Assembly (NCBI GenBank): GCA_002435835.1
Contig: DIVM01000013.1
Coordinates: 24,083-30,932 of the forward strand
Origin: Firmicutes bacterium UBA6132
GTDB lineage: Bacteria; Bacillota_A; Clostridia; Tissierellales; Sedimentibacteraceae
Reading direction: 5' to 3'
Length of the DNA: 6,850 nucleotides
Shown here: positions 1 to 5,530 of the stretch, piece after piece
Layout: each line of letters opens with the position of its first letter
How positions within the stretch are numbered: the stretch's first letter is position 1
Position numbers and translations under genes: made by a program
Notes under the pieces: model-generated
Told to the model about the DNA's origin: nothing
Database searches by the model: none
The model's input: only the letters and a program-made list of their open reading frames with translations

Positions 1-224
1 CTGGTCTAAGAACATCATTAGGTGTTGCTTATACAACCTTAGTATCAGCTGAAATGGTCGCAGCAAATTCTGGTATAGGATGGATGGTACTAGATGCAAG
101 CAGATATTTAAGAAGTGATATTATCTTTTTAGGTATTATAATAATGGGCATAACAGGTATATTGTTGGACAAAGGTATACAGCTTATTGAACATAGATTT
201 GTACCATGGAAAGGAAAAGAATAA
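1..224 (+). CDS. tauC: Sulfonate/taurine ABC transporter permease, C-terminal part (5' truncated by window)
   Basis: Reading in the frame that starts at base 3 gives 73 residues to a TAA at 222-224. The gene begins outside the window. The first residues, GLRTSLGVAYTTLVSAEMVA, match the segment that follows the cytoplasmic EAA loop in TauC/SsuC-type permeases, followed by the family-typical NSGIGWMVLDA and a last membrane helix at about residues 45-66. The tail HRFVPWKGKE is the usual cytoplasmic end of this family. The role is the membrane channel of an importer for taurine or other sulfonates, driven by the ATPase encoded two genes downstream. The binding protein starts 28 bases after the stop, so the genes are almost certainly co-transcribed. 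Sulfonate specificity is inferred mainly from the TauA-like neighbour; related nitrate or riboflavin-precursor permeases look similar over this short stretch. Confidence 0.85.
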   Translation, partial: GLRTSLGVAYTTLVSAEMVAANSGIGWMVLDASRYLRSDIIFLGIIIMGITGILLDKGIQLIEHRFVPWKGKE

Positions 225-252
225 AATATATAAATTAAAAGGGAGATATATC

Positions 253-1281
253 ATGAAACTAAAAAAAATATTTATGGCCGCAGTTTCATTAGCTTTAATG
301 ACAGCTGTAATTACAGGATGCAAATCATCAACTGTTTCTAATAATGGAACGGACTTACCTAAAGAGGTGAACATTGGAACACAAGTAATGCCTAATGATG
401 AAAAAATTGCCATTGAAAAAGGATATTTTGAAGAAGAACTTGGAGTAAAAGTAAATATAATAGAATTTCAAGCTGGTGATATAAGAAATGCACTTATTTC
501 AGGTAGTATAGATTTTGCATTAGTAGGATCTGCTTCAGCTACATTGGGTATTTCAAATGGCATAGATGCAGAAGTTATTTGGATACATGAAGTTCTTGGT
601 GACGCCGAGAGATTAGTTGCTAAAAATGGCTCGAATATAAATTCAATACAGGATCTAAAAGGTAAAAAGGTAGCTACTCCGTTTGCTACAACAGCACATT
701 ACAGCTTGCTAAAAGCTTTAGAATTAAATGGAATTTCTGAAAAAGAATTGACGCTTTTGGACATGCAAATGCCCGATATATATGCTGCATGGCAAAGAGG
801 CGATATAGATGCTGCATATGGTTGGGAACCAATACTTTCAGATATTTTAAAGGATGGGACAACAATAGTTACAAGCAAGGATTTAGCTGAATATGGTATA
901 ATCACATCAAATGTAGAAATTGTAAGTAAAGAATTTGCGCAAAAGTACCCTCAGATTGTGACAAATTATATAAAAGCTTTGGATAAAGCTGTAAAACTTT
1001 ATAATGAAAATAGAAATGAAGCAGTTAAAACAATTGCTGAATCATTAAATATCACTGAAGAAGAAGCTTTAAAACAAACTCAGGGCTCAATATGGCTAAC
1101 AGCTGAACAACAGTTAAGTTCTGATTATTTTGGAACAACTTCTGAAAAAGGTAAATTAGCAGATAATTTAAAAGATACAGCGGATTTTTTGTATAAACAG
1201 AAAAGCTTATTATCTGAACCTAAGTCTGAAACATTTGTAAATGCTGTAAATCCTATATATATAGAAAATGCTGTAAAATAA
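253..1281 (+). CDS. tauA: TauA-like taurine/sulfonate ABC transporter substrate-binding lipoprotein
   Basis: This 342-residue extracytoplasmic binding protein captures the substrate for the adjacent ABC importer. Residues 1-23 form a lipoprotein signal: a KLKK basic start, a hydrophobic stretch, and a lipobox ending T21-G22-C23, so C23 is the predicted lipid-modified residue. The mature part is a type II periplasmic-binding fold (NMT1/TauA class). Strong TauA signatures are ATPFATTAHYSLLKAL at about 141-156 and AAWQRGDIDAAYGWEPIL at about 178-195, the latter nearly the same as E. coli TauA as I remember it. The ATG at 253 is preferred because GGGAG at 241-245 lies 7 bases upstream and the signal peptide begins there. 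An upstream in-frame TTG at 187 would overlap the permease and bury the signal. Taurine is the best guess; other sulfonates are possible. Confidence 0.9.
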   Translation: MKLKKIFMAAVSLALMTAVITGCKSSTVSNNGTDLPKEVNIGTQVMPNDEKIAIEKGYFEEELGVKVNIIEFQAGDIRNALISGSIDFALVGSASATLGISNGIDAEVIWIHEVLGDAERLVAKNGSNINSIQDLKGKKVATPFATTAHYSLLKALELNGISEKELTLLDMQMPDIYAAWQRGDIDAAYGWEPILSDILKDGTTIVTSKDLAEYGIITSNVEIVSKEFAQKYPQIVTNYIKALDKAVKLYNENRNEAVKTIAESLNITEEEALKQTQGSIWLTAEQQLSSDYFGTTSEKGKLADNLKDTADFLYKQKSLLSEPKSETFVNAVNPIYIENAVK

Positions 1282-1323
1282 TTTATTAAAATATAATCAA
1301 TACATTGGAAATGGAGTGTTTTG

Positions 1324-2130
1324 ATGGTTGAAAATATAAAAAATGAAACAAATAATGTTGTAACATTAAAAAATTTGTTTTTAAAATATGTTGGCGAAAA
1401 GCGTGATGTTGATGCTCTTCAAAACGTTAATTTAGACATTAAAGAAGGGGAATTCATATGTATTCTTGGCCCTTCAGGATGTGGAAAAAGTACATTGCTT
1501 AACATATTAGCAGGTTTTATTAAGCCTTCTTCAGGTGAGGCTATAATGGATGATGAACCTATAACAGGGCCTGATTATCATAAAGGTGTTGTATTTCAAA
1601 ATCCTGTGTTGTATCCTTGGTTAAATGTTGAGGATAATGTTTCATTTGGATTAAAAATGAGAAATTTTCCTAAAAATGAAATTACAGAGTTGACAAAAAC
1701 ATATTTAGAACTTGTTGGCTTAAGCGGATTTGAGAAAAATAGACCTTACGAACTTTCAGGAGGAATGAAACAAAGAGTATCACTTGCAAAAACTTTAGTG
1801 AATAAACCAAGATTAATTCTTATGGATGAACCTTTTGGTGCATTAGATGCTTTAACAAGACATAATATGCAAAAATTGATAAGAGAAATTTGGAATAAAA
1901 CCACAAATACAGTTTTACTTATTACGCACGATGTAGATGAAGCGTTAGAACTTGCTACAAGGGTTTTAGTTATGTCTTGTAGGCCGGGTACAATTCTTAA
2001 AGAGTTTAATACGGATTTCACTTTTGATATTTTAAAAAATAATAATAATTCAAGATGTACAAAAGAATATATTGATATAAGGGAAGAAATTTTAAAAATC
2101 ATTAATAATCAATGCAATGAGCTATTATGA
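1324..2130 (+). CDS. tauB: TauB/SsuB-like ABC transporter ATP-binding protein
   Basis: This 268-residue cytoplasmic ATPase energises sulfonate import. It has the full set of nucleotide-binding motifs: Walker A GPSGCGKST at 49-57, Q-loop Q92 in VVFQNPVLYPWLNV, signature LSGGMKQR at 144-151, Walker B LILMDEP at 164-170, D-loop GALD at 172-175, and H-loop H202. The PWLNVEDNV and GALDALTR contexts are those of the nitrate/taurine importer ATPases. The ATG at 1324 has GGAG (1313-1316) 7 bases upstream. A TTG directly before it at 1321 would leave only 4 bases, so it is disfavoured. The gene starts 42 bases after the binding-protein stop and completes a permease/binding protein/ATPase order. Its stop codon is TGA (2128-2130), which matters because TGA also appears to be recoded in the next gene. 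The C-terminal tail after about residue 236 is Asn/Lys-rich and poorly conserved. Confidence 0.9.
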   Translation: MVENIKNETNNVVTLKNLFLKYVGEKRDVDALQNVNLDIKEGEFICILGPSGCGKSTLLNILAGFIKPSSGEAIMDDEPITGPDYHKGVVFQNPVLYPWLNVEDNVSFGLKMRNFPKNEITELTKTYLELVGLSGFEKNRPYELSGGMKQRVSLAKTLVNKPRLILMDEPFGALDALTRHNMQKLIREIWNKTTNTVLLITHDVDEALELATRVLVMSCRPGTILKEFNTDFTFDILKNNNNSRCTKEYIDIREEILKIINNQCNELL

Positions 2131-2189
2131 AATAAGGTTTTTTAAAAATAAAATATATAATATAAATTATTTGTATATAATTAAATAAA

Positions 2190-2224
2190 TGCCGTGTATA
2201 ATTAATACATGGCACTTATTATTT
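2190..2224 (+). terminator. Moderate rho-independent terminator after the ABC operon
   Basis: A 9-bp stem (2190-2198 with 2206-2214, one G-U pair) has a 7-base loop. It is preceded by an A-rich run and followed by CTTATTATTT, a mixed T-rich tract rather than a pure one. It lies 60 bases past the ATPase stop and just before the presumed promoter of the next gene, so it probably ends the importer transcript. Confidence 0.55.
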
Positions 2225-2226
2225 AA

Positions 2227-2261
2227 TAGTCAAAAATGTTTTTGCTGTTATATTATATAAT
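2227..2261 (+). promoter_or_regulatory. Candidate promoter of the HesB-like selenoprotein gene
   Basis: TAGTCA at 2227-2232 (4 of 6 matches to the -35 consensus) is separated by 16 bases from TATATT at 2249-2254. The -10 element is immediately preceded by TGT, an extended -10 arrangement. A second -10-like TATAAT occurs at 2256-2261 without a clear -35. The region is very AT-rich, so chance matches are expected. The position, just after a terminator and about 45 bases before the start codon, supports it. Confidence 0.35.
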
Positions 2262-2300
2262 ATAGTTTGATATTAGTTATATAAGAAGGGAGGCATATTA

Positions 2301-2579
2301 GTGGATATAAAAATAACTTCTGATGCTGCTGAAGAGTATAAATTGGAGTATGGCAATGATTCCGAAACGGGATTTAGATTATATTTAGCAGATAAAAGCT
2401 GAGTTGGACCAAGGATTAGACTGGTTCTGGATGAACCTGAAGACGGAGACAATATAGTTGAAATAGATAATATAAAAGTTTATTATAAAAATGAAGTGAC
2501 GATTTTAGCTAAGAGGTTAAAAATAGATTATAAAACATCATTTTTTAAAAAGAAATTTTTTGTGGAACGTATGGAATAA
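2301..2579 (+). CDS. HesB-like selenoprotein (IscA/HesB fold) with in-frame TGA as selenocysteine
   Basis: The gene begins at GTG 2301, 7 bases after a strong GGGAGG (2288-2293), and runs to TAA 2577-2579: 92 residues if TGA at 2400-2402 is read as selenocysteine (residue 34). The reading frame, composition and family similarity continue without a break across the TGA. Residues before it (TGFRLYLADKS) and after it (VGPRIRLVLDEPEDGDNIVE) match the HesB/IscA pattern in which GFRL leads into a Cys-x-Gly-Pro/Met motif and a LxLDEP strand. The TGA falls on the conserved Cys. The end, DYKTSFFKKKFFVERME, matches the family's terminal strand, but the C-terminal CxC of true Fe-S carriers is absent and there is no cysteine anywhere. 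HesB-like selenoproteins are an established bacterial family; their exact function is not settled, with redox or metal-cluster roles proposed. The alternative is a pseudogene with a nonsense mutation, which the SECIS-like hairpin and precise position argue against. Confidence 0.82.
2400..2437 (+). promoter_or_regulatory. Candidate bacterial SECIS element following the recoded TGA
   Basis: After the TGA at 2400-2402, GGTTC (2423-2427) and GAACC (2433-2437) form a perfect 5-bp stem with loop TGGAT. A G lies in the first two loop bases, and 25 bases separate the TGA from the loop. As I recall the bacterial SECIS model, it needs a short stem, a small loop with a G in its first two positions and a spacing of roughly 16-37 bases, so this fits. 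An alternative, mutually exclusive hairpin pairs 2406-2411 with 2422-2427 (6 bp including one G-U) around the loop AGGATTAGAC. Its loop starts only 9 bases after the TGA, which fits less well. Such elements bind SelB to bring Sec-tRNA to the ribosome. Confidence 0.6.
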
Positions 2580-2581
2580 AA

Positions 2582-2628
2582 TATATAAAAATGGTCTTAG
2601 CTTTCTTTGCAAAGACCATTTTTATATA
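2582..2628. terminator. Strong bidirectional rho-independent terminator between convergent genes
   Basis: Bases 2582-2598 pair perfectly with 2612-2628 (17 bp, core ATGGTCTT/AAGACCAT). Two more G-C pairs follow after one mismatch, around a TTTCTTT loop. The core is flanked by AAAAA on the left and TTTTT on the right, so it can stop transcription in either direction. It starts 3 bases after the selenoprotein stop and lies 34 bases beyond the LysR stop on the other strand, so it serves both genes. Confidence 0.88.
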
Positions 2629-2661
2629 ATATGACTATAACAAAGCGTTAAATTTCTACGA

Positions 2662-3573
2662 CTAATTTTTATTATTATTTTTCTTTAACAAGAAATCATA
2701 AAAACTTTGTTCATATATATTTAATTTATATTGTTTCCTATTTATAAGATGATATGAGAAACGAAGATCATCGAAATTTTCCACATCAGAAATTTTTATT
2801 GTTTTCATTAGATTGTTTTTTAATTCTTTTTGAATACAGCTTTTGGAAACAAAGCTGGCGCAGCAGCTGTTAAGAATGGAAGATTTGATAATTTCTGTAC
2901 AATTGCTGTAAATCAATATATCCAAATCGCTTGTATCAATACCGTTATTATTTAGAAATCTTTTTAACATTTTATATGTTCCTGAATTAGCGTCCCTCAT
3001 TATTAAAGGTATTCTTTTAACTTCTTTAATTTTAATTTCATCTTTTGAATATGAAGGGTTAATGCAAAGTACAATTTCATCATCAAAAAACGGCGTTTCT
3101 TCAATCATTTCTTTTGATTCTGTGCTACATTTTCCTTTAATTATACCTATGTTGTAATCATGATTAAGGATTTTATCTATGACTTCATTTGTATTGAAAG
3201 TATCCATGCAAATATCCAATCCTGAATGTATATCTTTAAAATTGCATATGTTAGAAGCCAGTTGGTATGAACCATAAGTTTTGCATGATGCAATAAACAA
3301 TGTATTTTTCTTTTGCTCTAAAGAATTAATGCTGTTATACATGTTTTCTTCCAGCGTAAATATGGACTTAGCATAATCATAAACTATTTCCCCTTCTGAT
3401 GTAAGCAATACACCTTTATTTGAACGGCTCAGCAAAGAAAAGCCTAATTCTGATTCTAAGCTTTTTAGTTGCATGCTTAAACCAGGCTGAGTAACATGTA
3501 ATATTTCACTTGCCTTAGATATGCTGTTACATTGTGCAATATAATAAAATGATTTTAGATAATCTAAATTCAA
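2662..3573 (-). CDS. LysR-family transcriptional regulator, probably of sulfur/selenium genes
   Basis: This 303-residue protein has the usual LysR length. Residues 1-60 are the winged helix-turn-helix: MNLDYLKSFYYIAQCNSISK, then ASEILHVTQPGLSMQLKSLE, then SELGFSLLSR. A linker helix covers about 61-90 and an effector-binding domain 91-300. In the latter, PLIMRDANSGTYKML at about 189-203 resembles the effector-pocket segment of CysL-type and related LysR proteins. The start is TTG (complement of 3571-3573), with a GGTG Shine-Dalgarno 7 bases upstream; an in-frame TGA lies 3 codons before it, so no longer form exists. It is divergent from the reductase/transporter operon and convergent with the selenoprotein, so control of the divergent operon is the natural inference. 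A selenium-metabolism-associated LysR subfamily is known and this could belong to it, but I cannot confirm that from sequence alone. Ten cysteines, including C237-C238, are unusual. The C-terminal KKNNNKN tail is low complexity. Confidence 0.9.
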   Translation of the reverse strand: MNLDYLKSFYYIAQCNSISKASEILHVTQPGLSMQLKSLESELGFSLLSRSNKGVLLTSEGEIVYDYAKSIFTLEENMYNSINSLEQKKNTLFIASCKTYGSYQLASNICNFKDIHSGLDICMDTFNTNEVIDKILNHDYNIGIIKGKCSTESKEMIEETPFFDDEIVLCINPSYSKDEIKIKEVKRIPLIMRDANSGTYKMLKRFLNNNGIDTSDLDILIYSNCTEIIKSSILNSCCASFVSKSCIQKELKNNLMKTIKISDVENFDDLRFSYHLINRKQYKLNIYEQSFYDFLLKKNNNKN

Positions 3574-3604
3574 ATTTTTTCACCAATCCTTGTTAAATTT
3601 ATGC

Positions 3605-3637
3605 CATAAGAATAACTTATGATATATAAAAGTTATT
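3605..3637. promoter_or_regulatory. Candidate LysR operator: overlapping inverted repeats in the divergent promoter region
   Basis: CATAAG (3605-3610) and CTTATG (3616-3621) form a perfect 6-bp inverted repeat with a 5-base spacer, so ATAAG-N5-CTTAT has the T-N11-A form typical of LysR sites. It overlaps a second repeat: AATAACTT (3611-3618) and AAGTTATT (3630-3637), spaced by 11 bases. They lie 32-64 bases upstream of the LysR start codon and about 170 bases from the reductase start, consistent with autoregulation and possibly divergent control. AT-rich DNA produces chance palindromes, so this is tentative. Confidence 0.42.
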
Positions 3638-3710
3638 TATTATACAAACTTCTAATTTAATTATATAATAAATTAAGTAAATGGTAAAGACATTTTACTT
3701 TTACATCAAA

Positions 3711-3749
3711 TTGTTAATTAATATACATAATTGCATATTTAATTATAAT
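3711..3749 (+). promoter_or_regulatory. Weak candidate promoter for the reductase-transporter operon
   Basis: TTGTTA at 3711-3716 is followed after 17 bases by CATATT at 3734-3739 (4 of 6 matches to the -10 consensus). A perfect TATAAT at 3744-3749, inside the 14-bp palindrome TTAATTATAATTAA (3739-3752), is an alternative -10 without a well-placed -35. A promoter must exist somewhere in 3574-3804 because the upstream gene is on the opposite strand. The exact one is uncertain in such AT-rich sequence. Confidence 0.28.
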
Positions 3750-3804
3750 TAACATTTACAAAATTAATAAATTCATAATAAATAAAATTTGGAGGGAATT
3801 TTAA

Positions 3805-5499
3805 ATGGGTAAAAGAATTTTAATCATCGGCGGAGTTGCAGGAGGTGCATCTGTAGCAGCAAGAGCAAGAAGATTGGATGAATCAGCTGAAATAATAATG
3901 TTTGAAAAAGGGCCAAATGTATCTTTTTCTAACTGCTCACTGCCATTTCATTTAAGTGGAATTGTTGAAGACAGCGACAGCTTGGTAATGATGGATCCAG
4001 TTGTATTTAAAAACCAATACAACATAGTTGCAAGAACAAACAGCGAAGTAACTAAAATAAATCGCGAAGAAAAAACAATTATGGTTAAGGATTTATTGAC
4101 AGGAAAAGAATATACAGAGTCTTATGATAAACTGTTCCTTTCTCCAGGAGCTAACCCTATTCTTCCAAGAATTGAAGGAATAGATAATCCAAACGTTTTT
4201 ACAGTAAGAAATGTTGTAGATATAAAAAAATTAAACAGCTATATTAAAGAAAAAGATGCTAAAAAAATTGCTGTAATAGGTGGCGGTTTTATAGGAATGG
4301 AAGTAGCAGAAAACCTACGAATTGCAGGATATGATGTAAGTTTAGTAGAAGCATTAAATCAAGTTATGGCACCTTTTGACTATGATATGGCTCAAATTCT
4401 TCACAAAGAAATGATGGATCAAGGCGTTAACCTTGTACTTAGCGATGGAATACAAAAAATTGAAGAAAAAGAAATTGTATTATCATCGGGCAAGAAAATA
4501 GATGCAGAAGTTGTAGTAATGGCAATCGGTGTAAGACCTGAAACAACTTTAGCAAAAGAAGCAGGCCTTGAAATTGGAGAAACTGGCGCAATTAAAGTTG
4601 ACCACAATTATTTGACAAATGACAAAAATATTTATGCAGTTGGAGATGCTATAGAAGTTTATAACAAATTAACTCATAAAAAATCAAGACTTGCACTTGC
4701 AGGACCTGCACAAAGACAAGCTAGAGCAGCGGCGGACCATATTTACGGAATTCCTCATAGAAATACAGGTGTAATAGGTTCTTCATGTGTTCAGGTATTT
4801 GACATAAACGCAGCTTCAACAGGTCTAAATGAAAAAGCAGCAAAAGCATCAGGAATCAATTATGATTTTGTTTATATAATCCCTGGTGACAAAGTTGGTT
4901 TAATGCCTAATAGCAATCCAATGCATTTTAAATTAATATACGAAGTTCCAACAGGCGTAATTTTAGGAGCTCAAGCTATAGGAAAAGGAAATGTTGATAA
5001 GAGAATAGATGTTATTGCAGCTATGATCACAATGAATGCAACTTTAGAAGATTTAAAAGAATTAGAATTATGTTATTCACCTATGTTCGGTACTGCAAAA
5101 GATATAGTAAATTTTGCAGCGTTGGTATCATTAAATATTTTAAACGGTGTATTTAAACAAGTGCCTGTTACAATGGTAAGAGAATTAGTAGAAAAAAGTG
5201 CATTTATAGTGGACGTAAGAGAAAAACATGAATATGAAGCTGGCCACTTAATAAATGCAATAAATATTCCACTTAGTGAATTAAGACAAAGAATGTCAGA
5301 AATTCCAACAGACGTACCTGTATATTTACATTGTCGTTCAAGCCAAAGAAGCTACAATGCACTTATGGCACTTAAAAATTCAGGATATGACAATGTAATG
5401 AATATTTCTGGCTCTTATTTAGGAATTAGCTGTTATGAATATTTTAATGATCAAATTACTAAAAGAGATAAAATAGTTACAGAATATAATTTTAATTAA
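3805..5499 (+). CDS. CoA-disulfide/persulfide reductase with C-terminal rhodanese domain (CoADR-RHD)
   Basis: This 564-residue FAD- and NAD(P)H-dependent enzyme is predicted to reduce CoA disulfides, CoA persulfides or polysulfide, with sulfur relayed through a fused rhodanese domain. Visible parts are the FAD-binding GGVAGG at 9-14, active-site C44 in SFSNCSLPF (the single-cysteine SxxxCxxP motif of the CoADR class), the NAD(P)H-binding loop GGGFIG at 159-164, and the second FAD motif IYAVGDAIEV at about 276-285. A dimerisation domain with Y424 in LCYSPMFGTAKD comes next, then a rhodanese module from about 457 to 548. Rhodanese hallmarks are IVDVREKHEYEAGHL and active-site C510 in HCRSSQRS. 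The ATG has GGAGGG (3791-3796) 8 bases upstream. It is the first gene of an operon with the YeeE/YedE transporter 31 bases downstream, which suggests processing of imported sulfur or selenium species. The actual substrate cannot be told from sequence. Confidence 0.92.
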   Translation: MGKRILIIGGVAGGASVAARARRLDESAEIIMFEKGPNVSFSNCSLPFHLSGIVEDSDSLVMMDPVVFKNQYNIVARTNSEVTKINREEKTIMVKDLLTGKEYTESYDKLFLSPGANPILPRIEGIDNPNVFTVRNVVDIKKLNSYIKEKDAKKIAVIGGGFIGMEVAENLRIAGYDVSLVEALNQVMAPFDYDMAQILHKEMMDQGVNLVLSDGIQKIEEKEIVLSSGKKIDAEVVVMAIGVRPETTLAKEAGLEIGETGAIKVDHNYLTNDKNIYAVGDAIEVYNKLTHKKSRLALAGPAQRQARAAADHIYGIPHRNTGVIGSSCVQVFDINAASTGLNEKAAKASGINYDFVYIIPGDKVGLMPNSNPMHFKLIYEVPTGVILGAQAIGKGNVDKRIDVIAAMITMNATLEDLKELELCYSPMFGTAKDIVNFAALVSLNILNGVFKQVPVTMVRELVEKSAFIVDVREKHEYEAGHLINAINIPLSELRQRMSEIPTDVPVYLHCRSSQRSYNALMALKNSGYDNVMNISGSYLGISCYEYFNDQITKRDKIVTEYNFN

Positions 5500-5530
5500 T
5501 ATATATTTATAAAAATTGGAGGAGAGAAAA

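Noticed and set aside
187..252. Longer start (TTG 187) for the substrate-binding protein
   Set aside because: It overlaps the permease end and puts 22 charged residues before the lipoprotein signal. The ATG at 253 has a good ribosome site and begins the signal peptide.
129..413. Minus-strand open frame of 94 codons
   Set aside because: It lies antisense to the permease end and the TauA-like gene, has no family resemblance and no good ribosome site. The minus-strand frames at 699-905, 1746-2102, 4419-4607 and 5986-6195 are likewise shadows of real genes.
2301..2579. HesB-like gene as a pseudogene with a nonsense mutation
   Set aside because: The TGA falls exactly on the conserved Cys position, the downstream frame is intact with family-like sequence, and a SECIS-like stem follows. 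Chance placement is unlikely, though only comparison or proteomics can exclude it.
3653..3675. Inverted repeat TAATTTA/TAAATTA in the divergent region
   Set aside because: It is pure A/T with a 9-base spacer and is expected by chance in such AT-rich DNA. I keep it only as part of a region that deserves footprinting.
5516..5530. TTG 5516 as start of the YeeE/YedE transporter
   Set aside because: The best Shine-Dalgarno, GGAGGAG at 5518-5524, lies inside this extension and is correctly spaced only for TTG 5531.
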